From positions 1-41,553 of the forward strand of contig CAKUAV010000008.1 in assembly GCA_934636425.1 (NCBI GenBank): a DNA stretch of 41,553 nt. The letters run 5' to 3'. Made by a program: the position numbers and the translations under genes. The notes under the pieces were generated by a model. That model did not search any database. It saw only the letters and a list, made by a program, of their open reading frames with translations, and was not told the origin of the DNA. Positions 8,499 through 15,889 of this stretch are shown here, piece by piece. Numbering within the stretch: the stretch's first letter is position 1; each line of letters starts with the position of its first letter. The stretch is from an uncultured Clostridia bacterium. GTDB lineage: Bacteria > Bacillota > Clostridia > Christensenellales > Aristaeellaceae.

Positions 8499-9512
8499 TC
8501 AGGCCTCGTAGCCGTTGGGATTCTTCGTCTTGAACGCCCAGGAATCGCGGCACATATCGTCCAGCGTCTTTTCGGTGCGCCAGTTCAGCAGCTTCGCCGC
8601 CTTTTCGGGATTGGCGTAGTAGCTGGGCACATCGCCGGGACGGCGCTCGGTGATCACATAGGGCACCTTCACGCCGGTGGAGCGCTCAAAGCTCTTTATG
8701 ATGTCCAGCACACTGTAGCCCACGCCGGTGCCGAGGTTGATCGCCTCGCTGCCGGTGTGCTCCGCGGCGTACTTGAGCGCGCAGACGTGACCCTTGGCCA
8801 GATCGACCACATGGATGTAATCGCGCACGCAGGTGCCGTCGGGCGTGTCGTAATCGCCGCCGAACACCTTGAGCTCCTTGACCTTGCCGGACGCGGCGTT
8901 GAGCACGTTGGGCATGAGGTTGTTGGGGCGGCCGTTGGGGTTCTCGCCGATCAGGCCGCTGGGATGCGCGCCGACGGGGTTAAAGTAGCGCAGCAGCACC
9001 ACGGACACATCCTTCTGAGCCGCCGCCCAGTCGCGCAGTATCTGCTCGATCATGTATTTCGTCCAGCCGTAGGGATTGGAGCAGCCCAGACGCGCCGTCT
9101 CGGGCACGGGAGAGAAATCCGGCGCGCCGTAAACCGTCGCGGAGGAGCTGAACACAATGCGCTTGCAGCCGTATTTGACCATGGTCTCGACCAGCGTCAG
9201 CGTCGAATCGAGATTGTTGCGATAGTACATCAGCGGCTCGGCGACCGACTCGCCCACCGCCTTGAGCCCGGCAAAGTGAATGACCGCGTCGATCTTCTCT
9301 TTGGCAAAGATCGCGTCCATTGCGGCCTTGTCGCACACGTCGGCCTCATAGGCCGTCAGCTTTTTGCCGGTGATGGTCTCCACGCGGCGCAGCGCCTCCG
9401 GCTGGCTGTTGACATAATCATCCACGACCACCACGTCGTAGCCCGCGTTCAGCAGCTCGACGCAGGTGTGACTGCCGATATAACCGGCGCCGCCCGTCAG
9501 CAAAATACTCAT
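8499..9512 (-). CDS. galE: UDP-glucose 4-epimerase
   Basis: A 337-residue short-chain dehydrogenase/reductase interconverting UDP-glucose and UDP-galactose with bound NAD. The NAD motif TGGAGYIGSH is at the N-terminus. The catalytic Ser lies in SSSATVYG and the YxxxK pair in NPYGWTKYMIE. The C-terminal half has the substrate-site features of true GalE (DGTCVRDYIHV, RPGDVPSYYA). Length is the family norm. ATG 9512 is preceded by AGGAG. It has its own promoter, so it is not simply the last gene of the MATE-HAD unit. It can supply UDP-galactose for surface polymers or serve galactose use, and a GH2 glycosidase lies at 17.5 kb. Confidence 0.96.
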   Translation of the reverse strand: MSILLTGGAGYIGSHTCVELLNAGYDVVVVDDYVNSQPEALRRVETITGKKLTAYEADVCDKAAMDAIFAKEKIDAVIHFAGLKAVGESVAEPLMYYRNNLDSTLTLVETMVKYGCKRIVFSSSATVYGAPDFSPVPETARLGCSNPYGWTKYMIEQILRDWAAAQKDVSVVLLRYFNPVGAHPSGLIGENPNGRPNNLMPNVLNAASGKVKELKVFGGDYDTPDGTCVRDYIHVVDLAKGHVCALKYAAEHTGSEAINLGTGVGYSVLDIIKSFERSTGVKVPYVITERRPGDVPSYYANPEKAAKLLNWRTEKTLDDMCRDSWAFKTKNPNGYEA

Positions 9513-9546
9513 CTACGATCACTCCTGTTTCTTCTGTCCTGCGCTC

Positions 9547-9575
9547 ATTATAGCGACATGGACGGCAAAATGCAA
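9547..9575 (-). promoter_or_regulatory. sigma-A promoter of galE
   Basis: On the minus strand TTGCAT, a 17-base spacer, and a perfect TATAAT. Transcription would start near 9540, about 28 bases before the galE ATG. Confidence 0.8.
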
Positions 9576-9608
9576 GACTGTGAACGATCATATCGTCCAA
9601 AATCTGCG

Positions 9609-10271
9609 TTATTTATCGATTATGACCGGCAGACCGCGAATGACCTCGTCCCATGAGAGGACATAGCGGTCGGCCAGCGACAGTATTTCTTCCCTGTCGC
9701 GGCAAGACATGGGCTCCTCGATCGCCACGACGGGCATCCCCGCGGCCTTGGCGCTGCGCATGGCGTAGACCGCGTCCTCGAACATCACGCACTCTTCCGG
9801 CTCTGCGCCGGCCAGCGCCGCCGCGCGGACGAAAAACTCAGGCTCGGATTTGGACAGGCCGATCTCGTCCACGTCGCAGAAGAAATCGAGATACTTTGTC
9901 AGGCCGTGCCGCTCGAGCGCCGGATAGGCCATGTCGCGCAGCGTCGCCGTGGCCACGCCCACGGTGTAGCCCTCGGCCTTGAGCGATGCGAGCAGCTCGG
10001 CGGCATGGGGCTTGGGCTGTATGTCGGTCATGTAGTGCGCGCGGATCAGTGCGCGCATTTCGGCATACACCGCGTCGCGCTCCCGCCCCTCCTGCGCGGC
10101 GATCAGGCCGCAGGATTTCATGCAGCCGTAATCGAATTGTCCGACCAGCTCGGCGGGCGTTTTAATGCCATATTTTTCGATGTACTCGCGCCAGACGGTG
10201 CGCCAGACCAGCATGGAGTCGATCAGCGTGCCGTCCATGTCGAATATCATCGCCTTAAACCTTGATGTCAT
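9609..10271 (-). CDS. HAD superfamily hydrolase (beta-phosphoglucomutase-like)
   Basis: A 220-residue haloacid-dehalogenase-type phosphatase. Motif I with the nucleophile and acid is FDMDGTLIDS; motif II threonine is in VGVATAT; motif III lysine is in LSKSEPEFF; motif IV is in CVMFEDAVYAMRSA. A helical cap lies between motifs I and II, as in the PGMB/phosphatase subfamily. The exact substrate, a sugar phosphate or similar, cannot be read from sequence. The start ATG 10271 is inside the end of the MATE gene (17-base overlap) and is served by a GGAGG within that gene, so the two are translationally linked. Confidence 0.88.
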   Translation of the reverse strand: MTSRFKAMIFDMDGTLIDSMLVWRTVWREYIEKYGIKTPAELVGQFDYGCMKSCGLIAAQEGRERDAVYAEMRALIRAHYMTDIQPKPHAAELLASLKAEGYTVGVATATLRDMAYPALERHGLTKYLDFFCDVDEIGLSKSEPEFFVRAAALAGAEPEECVMFEDAVYAMRSAKAAGMPVVAIEEPMSCRDREEILSLADRYVLSWDEVIRGLPVIIDK

Positions 10272-11682
10272 GCCATTTTCCTCCAGCGAAGCGCGTCCAT
10301 ACCAGCACCAGCCTCAAATTCATATCGATCAGAGAGGCCAGCCACGCGCCGATCAGTCCCCACTTAAACACATACACCGCCAGGCAGCTGCACAGCGGCC
10401 GTATGCCCGCCACGCAGATCATCATCACCAGCGCGACGAAGCGATTGTCGCCCGCGCCGCGCAGACAGCCCGAGAACACCACCGACGACATCTGGAAGGG
10501 CTGGAACAGCGCCACGACCAGCATGACCTGACAGGCCATTTCGAACACGACGGGCGCATTGGCGTCCTCGGACGATGTGATGAACAGCCGCACAAGCGGC
10601 TCGCGGAATATCGCGATGCTCGACGCCAATACGAGCGAGATCACCAGCGCCAGACGCTGGCTGCACTTGCCGTACACAGTCGACAGATCGGGCCGCTTTT
10701 GACCCATCATCTGGCCGACCAGCGACGTGCCCGCCACGCCCACGCCGTCCGCGAACGTGAACGACAGGCTCAGAAACTGCGCGCAGATCTGATGTGCCGC
10801 AAACGCGTCCGTGCCCAGATCGGCGACAACGCGCGCATACATGAAAAAGCCGAAGCGCAGCGCAATCTGCTCAAACATGGCGTTGCCGCCCACCTTGAAC
10901 ACCGGCAGCACCGCCTTGAGACTCGGCCGCCAGTCGCTGTGCAGGCCGATGTGCAGAAAGCTGCCCCGCTTGCCGCCGCGCTCGAGCGCAATGGCCGCCA
11001 TGACAAAGCCCACGCCGAAGCCGATCGCCGTGGCATAGGCCGCGCCCGCCACGCCCAGCTTCGGAAAGCCCCAGTGCCCGCCGATCAGCAGGAAGTTGAA
11101 GAACACATTGACCAGATTGGCGGTCATATTGCAATAGAGCGTGATGCGCGTATTGCCCACGCCGCGCTGAGCCGCATTGATGCACAGCGTGAGCGCGTTG
11201 AAGGGCAGCATCCACGCCAGAATTCTGAAATACTGCGCCGCCGCGTCGATCGTGTCGTCCTTCGCGCCCGCCAGCCGCATCAGCGGACTGGCCAGCGGAA
11301 TCGCCAGCGCCATCATGAGCAGCGACAGAAAGAACTCGACGACCAGCGCGCTTCTGAGCGTCCTGTTGGCTTCATCGCGCCGTCCCTCGCCCTTTCGGCG
11401 CGCGACAACCGCCGTCACGCCGATGTTGAGCGCCATGAACAGGCACAGCATCAGCATGCGCGGCTGCGACACCAGTCCCACCGACGCAATGGCCGATGTG
11501 CCGATCGTGCCCACCATCATGGTGTCGATCGATCCAATCAGACTGGTGAGCACCATCTCCGCCACGCTGGGCAGCGCGATGTCGATGAGGTTTTTGTAGG
11601 CCTCGCGGCTCGAGGGCAGCTCGCCGCGCACGCGATCCGGTCTGACCATATGCGACACGTCGAAAAATCTGGCCAGCAGCAT
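10255..11682 (-). CDS. MATE family efflux transporter
   Basis: A 475-residue membrane protein with about twelve hydrophobic segments in two six-helix halves, the normal MATE size. The N-half signature shows as LIDIALPSVAEMVLTSLIGS followed by IDTMMVGTIGTSAIASVGL; the second half begins near AVLPVFKVGGNAMFEQIAL. These carriers export cationic drugs, metabolites or cell-envelope compounds in exchange for sodium or protons. ATG 11682 follows GGGAGG. It is the first gene of a unit with the overlapping HAD gene. Confidence 0.93.
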   Translation of the reverse strand: MLLARFFDVSHMVRPDRVRGELPSSREAYKNLIDIALPSVAEMVLTSLIGSIDTMMVGTIGTSAIASVGLVSQPRMLMLCLFMALNIGVTAVVARRKGEGRRDEANRTLRSALVVEFFLSLLMMALAIPLASPLMRLAGAKDDTIDAAAQYFRILAWMLPFNALTLCINAAQRGVGNTRITLYCNMTANLVNVFFNFLLIGGHWGFPKLGVAGAAYATAIGFGVGFVMAAIALERGGKRGSFLHIGLHSDWRPSLKAVLPVFKVGGNAMFEQIALRFGFFMYARVVADLGTDAFAAHQICAQFLSLSFTFADGVGVAGTSLVGQMMGQKRPDLSTVYGKCSQRLALVISLVLASSIAIFREPLVRLFITSSEDANAPVVFEMACQVMLVVALFQPFQMSSVVFSGCLRGAGDNRFVALVMMICVAGIRPLCSCLAVYVFKWGLIGAWLASLIDMNLRLVLVWTRFAGGKWHDIKV

Positions 11683-11714
11683 CTGTATCCATCCTCCCGT
11701 TCCGGCAATCGTTT

Positions 11715-11773
11715 CCTCTATTCTATCACGAATTTTCCGGAAAAGCTAAAAACGTTACTCACTTTTAACGTTT
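11715..11773 (-). promoter_or_regulatory. inverted repeat and -10-like box upstream of the MATE gene
   Basis: AAACGTT (11750-11756) and AACGTTT (11767-11773) form a symmetric repeat with a 10-base gap, centre to centre 17 bases. A minus-strand TAGAAT lies about 25 bases downstream (11721-11726) with a poor -35. A regulator-binding site controlling the exporter is plausible. Confidence 0.4.
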
Positions 11774-11851
11774 GATTGAGCATTATCTGATTTTCGGGGT
11801 ATGGATGTATTCTTTTCAGCAGAAATCAATGCGCTGCTGCGCCGGGATGTT

Positions 11852-12066
11852 CCCGCCCGGCTCTGATAAAAGGAGGCCGCGCTGCGGCTGGCCGGCCAGG
11901 TCTGGCTGTACCCACCCAACATCTCCTGCTTTGCGCAGCAGCAGATGGAACCCCCCTGCCGCCAGCGCTTCAAAAAGCGACAGCATTGCAATGAAAGCGC
12001 GCACGCCCCGCAAAACCCGGGCACACGGAAAGACCTGACCGGCTCCAATTTATGGCCGGTCAGGTC
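11852..12066 (-). repeat. hairpin-linker-hairpin repeat, copy 2
   Basis: Reverse-oriented counterpart of 7-221. One unit (12,032-12,066) is a perfect 12-base inverted repeat, GACCTGACCGGC/GCCGGTCAGGTC, with a short loop. The other (11,852-11,902) has the long loop with GCCGCAGCGCGGC. The linker shares long runs with copy 1, for example TTTCCGTGTGCC and TCGCTTTTTGAAGC. It lies between whiA and the MATE gene. Confidence 0.8.
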
Positions 12067-12160
12067 GGGCTGTATAGCGATCATACCAGCACTCACAAAC
12101 GTCCAGACTCGAGCCGCCCCCAAGCGGCGCGGAGTCGGGTTGCGTGCGCGAAGCGGTGTG

Positions 12161-13099
12161 TCAGTCGGCACTGCCGACTTCGCGGGCAAGCTGGCTCAGG
12201 CGGCGCAGGCGGTTGTTTACGCCCGATTTGCCGATGGGCGGATCGAGCAATTCGCCCAGCTCGGTCAGATTCGCGTCCGGATTGTTGACGCGCGCCTCGG
12301 CCATCTGCTGAAGCGTGCGCGGCAGACTCTGCAATATGCCGCGCTCGCGCAGAAAATTGATGTCGCGAATCTGGCTTTCGGCGGCTCTGACCGTCTTGTC
12401 GGTGTTGGATTCGTCGCAGTTGAGCTGGCGATTCACGCCGTTGTGCAGCTGCTTGACAATGCGGATGTTCTCGCAGGCCATATAGGCGTTGAACGCGCCC
12501 ATCAGCGCCAGCAGGCGGCTCACGCCCTCGAAGTCCTTCACATAGACGACAGTCTGGCTCTTTCGCGGCGATACCCCGGCGCGAATTCCCATGTCGTTTA
12601 AGAGACGCGCTGCAAACTCGGCGTGATCCTCGCCTGAAAGCGCAAACTCAACGTTGTACGCCTTCTCCGGCGCGGCCACCCAGCCCGTCGCCAGAAACGC
12701 GCCGCGCAGCCACGCGATCTGCTCGGCCTCGTCCGTCATTTGCGGCGGCTCCCGGCGTATTCCCAGAAACGCCGCGGGATCCAGCATCCCCAGCTCGTCC
12801 AGCAAAAGCGCCGAGTCCGCTTCGCTCAGCTCCAGCCTGTAGCGCGTGTGATCGCCCAGCTGGCTGGAGCGCACCGTCTGAATCTCCGGCTTGATCTCGG
12901 AGAGGCGGCGCACCTGCGTAAAGCAATAGCGCGCCACCGCGGCGCTCTCGCTGCTCATTGACAACAGATAGCGCCCCGCACCCTTGAACGATATGCTGCC
13001 CGCCAGCAGGAAGGCCGCGTTCATCTCGCAGCGCACAGCGCTCTCCCGCTCGCACGGCGCGCGCATGATCTCCGATTTTGCGTCGGTCGCAAAGGACAT
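12161..13099 (-). CDS. whiA: WhiA, DNA-binding regulator with homing-endonuclease-like fold
   Basis: A 312-residue protein with the three WhiA parts: an N-terminal domain (FATDAKSEIMR, AAFLLAGSISF), a LAGLIDADG-like domain (WLRGAFLATGWV, GVSPRKSQTVVYVKD) and a C-terminal helix-turn-helix (LTELGELLDPPIGKSGVNNR). WhiA regulates cell division and chromosome segregation in Gram-positive bacteria and sporulation septation in Streptomyces. ATG 13099 is 11 bases after the murB stop, and its GAGGGGG overlaps that stop, so it is the last gene of the murQ-murB-whiA operon. The usual rapZ and yvcK partners are absent. Confidence 0.96.
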   Translation of the reverse strand: MSFATDAKSEIMRAPCERESAVRCEMNAAFLLAGSISFKGAGRYLLSMSSESAAVARYCFTQVRRLSEIKPEIQTVRSSQLGDHTRYRLELSEADSALLLDELGMLDPAAFLGIRREPPQMTDEAEQIAWLRGAFLATGWVAAPEKAYNVEFALSGEDHAEFAARLLNDMGIRAGVSPRKSQTVVYVKDFEGVSRLLALMGAFNAYMACENIRIVKQLHNGVNRQLNCDESNTDKTVRAAESQIRDINFLRERGILQSLPRTLQQMAEARVNNPDANLTELGELLDPPIGKSGVNNRLRRLSQLAREVGSAD

Positions 13100-13110
13100 C
13101 GTATTCCCCC

Positions 13111-14016
13111 TCAGCCTTCCTCGCCGATGACGCGCACCTCCGGCTCGAGCGTCACGCCGGTCTGCTCAAACACAATGCGGCGCACATCGTCCATCAGCGC
13201 CAGCACGTCGCGCGCCGTCGCGCCGCCCGCATTGACCACAAAGCCCGCGTGCAGCTCGCTCACCTGCGCGCCGCCCACGCGATAGCCCTTCAGCCCCGCG
13301 CCCTCGATCAGCGCGCCCGCAAAATGCCCGGCGGGACGCTTGAACGTCGAGCCGGCGCTGGGCATATTCAGCGGCTGCTTCGCCCTGCGCCGCGCGGCGT
13401 AATCGGCCATCTCGGCCAGAATCGCCTCGGGATCGCCGCTTTGCAGCTCAAATTCTGCGGCCAGCACAATCAGCCCCCGCCGCAGTATGAGCGAATCGCG
13501 ATAGGACAGCGCCAGCGCGTCCGCGTCTATCCAGACCGGCTGGCCGTTGTCCAGCGCCAGCACGCGCGTCAGCACATCCTTCATCTCGCCGCCATACGCG
13601 CCCGCATTCATCGCCGCCGCGCCGCCCACCGAGCCGGGAATGCCCGAAAGCGCTTCCATGCCGTGAAGCCCCGCGCGCTGCGCCTCGCGCCCCACGCGGC
13701 TCAGGAGCGCGCCCGCCTGCGCCACAATGCGCCGTCCCTCGATGCGCACATCGCTCATCGGCTCGCCCAGCGCGATCGTCAAGCCGCGCAGACCGCCGTC
13801 GCGCACGAGGACGTTCGTGCCGTTGCCCAGCACGCGCCAGGGCGCGCCCGTCTCCTCCGCCGCGGCAATGGCGCGCGTCAGCTCCTCCGCCGTCGCGGGC
13901 AGGAACAGCGCGTCCGCCGCGCCGCCTATGCGGAAGCTGGTGTGCCGGCTCATCGGCTCGTTCAAAAGAAGCCGTTCGGCGGGCAGATCGTTTTGCAGGC
14001 GGGTCATCAGCTTCAT
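13111..14016 (-). CDS. murB: UDP-N-acetylenolpyruvoylglucosamine reductase
   Basis: A 301-residue FAD enzyme that reduces UDP-GlcNAc-enolpyruvate to UDP-MurNAc with NADPH, the second step of peptidoglycan precursor synthesis. FAD-binding motifs RIGGAADALF, GNGTNVLV and GIPGSVGGAAAMNAGAYGGE are present; the catalytic serine is in SAGSTFKRP and the final acid in EPEVRVIGEE. Size and motifs fit the type with a shortened C-terminal domain, as in Bacillus. I choose ATG 14016 because GGGAGG lies six bases upstream and it overlaps the murQ stop as ATGA; the longer open frame has no such site. Confidence 0.95.
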   Translation of the reverse strand: MKLMTRLQNDLPAERLLLNEPMSRHTSFRIGGAADALFLPATAEELTRAIAAAEETGAPWRVLGNGTNVLVRDGGLRGLTIALGEPMSDVRIEGRRIVAQAGALLSRVGREAQRAGLHGMEALSGIPGSVGGAAAMNAGAYGGEMKDVLTRVLALDNGQPVWIDADALALSYRDSLILRRGLIVLAAEFELQSGDPEAILAEMADYAARRRAKQPLNMPSAGSTFKRPAGHFAGALIEGAGLKGYRVGGAQVSELHAGFVVNAGGATARDVLALMDDVRRIVFEQTGVTLEPEVRVIGEEG

Positions 14017-14936
14017 TCTTTTCCTCCCAGGAGCGCGCTGACCGCATCGCGCACATAGCCGCCGCACGCATTGAGCGCCGCTTCAGCCTGTTCGCGCTTT
14101 GCGCCGGTCACGTTCATGACGATCGCCGTCTTGATATTGCCGTTCGCCTCGGCATAGAGCGCGGCGGCGGCCTCGCGGTCAAGGCCTGTGGCGTTCATGG
14201 TGATGCGGATGGAGCGATCCTTGAGCTTTACATTGGTGGCGCGCACGTCCACCATGAGGTTCTTATAGCACTTGCCCAGCTTCACCATCGAGGCGGTGGA
14301 GAGCATATTGAGCATGATCTTTGTGGCTGTGCCGGCCTTCAGGCGCGTGGAGCCGGAGAGCACCTCGCTGCCGGTGGGCGCTTCGATCGCAATGTCGGCA
14401 TGGCTCGACGTGCTCGCGCCGGTGTTGCAGCTCATCGCCACGGCCAGCGCGCCGATCTCGCGGGCATAGTCCAGCGCCGCGACGCAATAGGGCGCATAGC
14501 CGCTCGCCGAAATGGCCACGACGACATCGTTTTCATTCAGAGAGCGCGCCTTCAGATCGGCCACGGCCAGCGCGCCGCTGTCCTCCGCGCCCTCGACGGC
14601 GTTGCGCAGCGCCGTGTCGCCGCCCGCGATGACGCCCTGCACCAGCTCGGGCGATACGCCGAACGTCGGCGGGCATTCGGACGCGTCCAGCACGCCCAGC
14701 CGGCCGCTGGTGCCCGCGCCCATGTAGATCAGCCGGCCGCCCTTTTTCATGCGCGCGACGATCGCGTCGACCGCCTCGGCCAGCGCAGGCAGCGCCTTCG
14801 ACACGCCCGCGGTCACGTCGGCGGTCACGTCATTCATCAGCGTGACGATCTCCAGCGCGCTCATCTGATCGAGGCGTTCGCTGCGCGCGTTCACCTGCTC
14901 GGTCGCCAGCGAGGACAAAAGCGTCTTCGTATCCAT
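14013..14936 (-). CDS. murQ: N-acetylmuramic acid 6-phosphate etherase
   Basis: A 307-residue SIS-fold enzyme that removes D-lactate from MurNAc-6-phosphate, giving GlcNAc-6-phosphate for reuse in cell-wall recycling. Family features are GAGTSGRLGVLDASECPPTFG with the active-site glutamate, VIAGGDTALRNAVEGAEDS, ISASGYAPY, and a C-terminal ubiquitin-associated-like helical part. ATG 14936 follows AAGGAG; the frame is open upstream to 15,401 but antisense to tcdA and past the promoter. It is the first gene of murQ-murB-whiA. No MurNAc PTS gene is in the window. Confidence 0.95.
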   Translation of the reverse strand: MDTKTLLSSLATEQVNARSERLDQMSALEIVTLMNDVTADVTAGVSKALPALAEAVDAIVARMKKGGRLIYMGAGTSGRLGVLDASECPPTFGVSPELVQGVIAGGDTALRNAVEGAEDSGALAVADLKARSLNENDVVVAISASGYAPYCVAALDYAREIGALAVAMSCNTGASTSSHADIAIEAPTGSEVLSGSTRLKAGTATKIMLNMLSTASMVKLGKCYKNLMVDVRATNVKLKDRSIRITMNATGLDREAAAALYAEANGNIKTAIVMNVTGAKREQAEAALNACGGYVRDAVSALLGGKE

Positions 14937-15003
14937 TGTCGTAAAACTCCTTCCCGCACCGGCATCAGGCGATTTTGACCGGCGCGCCGCGTTTTTTACC
15001 ATT

Positions 15004-15032
15004 ATTATACACGCTCCCGCGCTTTTTTGCAA
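15004..15032 (-). promoter_or_regulatory. sigma-A promoter of the murQ-murB-whiA operon
   Basis: Minus strand TTGCAA, 17 bases, then a perfect TATAAT. The transcript would start near 14,997, leaving a leader of about 60 bases before murQ. It lies between murQ and the divergent tcdA. Confidence 0.8.
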
Positions 15033-15117
15033 CCCGCCCCGTTTCCGGCAGGAAAAGCGCGTTAGAAACGCGAAATGATAGACGATACTCTCTCTTGAAA
15101 GGCGGAAGATTCCTTCC

Positions 15118-15840
15118 ATGAAGCCCCAATTCGTCCGCACGGCGCGCCTGATCGGCGAGAATGCCGTGAATGCTCTTGAAACAAAAAACGTCTGCGTATT
15201 CGGCATAGGCGGCGTGGGCTCGTTCGCCGCCGAGGCGCTCTGCCGCGCGGGCATAGGCGCTCTCACGCTGATCGACGGCGATGCTGTGGCCGAGAGCAAC
15301 CTAAACCGCCAGCTGATCGCGCTGCATTCCACAATCGGCCAGCCCAAGGTGAACGTGATGAAAGCGCGCATGGCCGACATAAACCCGGACGCGCGCGTCA
15401 CGGCGCTGCATATGTTCTATGACGAAAGCACCGCCGCTTCGCTCGATCTTTCTCAGTTCGACTATGTTGTGGACGCGATCGATTCCGTGCCCTCAAAGCT
15501 GCTGCTCATACGGCGCTGCCATGAAATCGGCGTGCCGATCATCAGCTGCATGGGCACCGGCAACAAGCTCGACCCCTCCAAGCTGGTGATCACCGATATT
15601 TCAAAGACCAACGTCTGCCCGCTGGCGCGCGTCGTGCGGCGGGAGCTGCGAAAGTGCGGCATAGCGCACCACACCGTGCTCTACTCCACAGAGCCGCCGA
15701 TGAAGCCGCTTTTTGAGGATGAAAACGGCCGTTCCTCGCCCGCCTCCATAGCGTTCGTGCCTTCCGTGGCCGGGCTGATGATCGCGGGCTATGTCGTGCG
15801 CGCGCTCATAAAACCCTATATGAAAGACGAAGCGCATTAA
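15118..15840 (+). CDS. tcdA: tRNA threonylcarbamoyladenosine dehydratase
   Basis: A 240-residue E1/ThiF-like ATP-dependent enzyme that converts t6A37 of tRNA to its cyclic form ct6A. The nucleotide motif GIGGVGSFAAEALCR is at residues 29-43. The activation-loop features LIDGDAVAESNLNRQ and VDAIDSVPSK are as expected, and the region around SCMGTGNKLDP and NVCPLARVVRRELRK matches the YgdL/TcdA group and not MoeB or ThiF. Length is typical for the Gram-positive form. Upstream AAAGGCGG serves the ATG. Divergent from murQ and convergent with spoIVA. Confidence 0.94.
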   Translation: MKPQFVRTARLIGENAVNALETKNVCVFGIGGVGSFAAEALCRAGIGALTLIDGDAVAESNLNRQLIALHSTIGQPKVNVMKARMADINPDARVTALHMFYDESTAASLDLSQFDYVVDAIDSVPSKLLLIRRCHEIGVPIISCMGTGNKLDPSKLVITDISKTNVCPLARVVRRELRKCGIAHHTVLYSTEPPMKPLFEDENGRSSPASIAFVPSVAGLMIAGYVVRALIKPYMKDEAH

Positions 15841-15842
15841 AA

Positions 15843-15889
15843 GCGCGCGGCGCGCCTCTCATCGGAGGACGCGCCGCGCGTATTTTTTT
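15843..15889 (+). terminator. Rho-independent terminator after tcdA
   Basis: CGCGCGGCGCG (15,844-15,854) pairs with CGCGCCGCGCG (15,870-15,880), then A and seven T. The T-run abuts the last base of the convergent spoIVA stop codon, so the two genes share this boundary. Confidence 0.9.

Noticed and set aside
7291..8511. 406-residue plus-strand frame
   Set aside because: Antisense to the beta-lactamase-fold gene; it runs through repeat C and the terminator.
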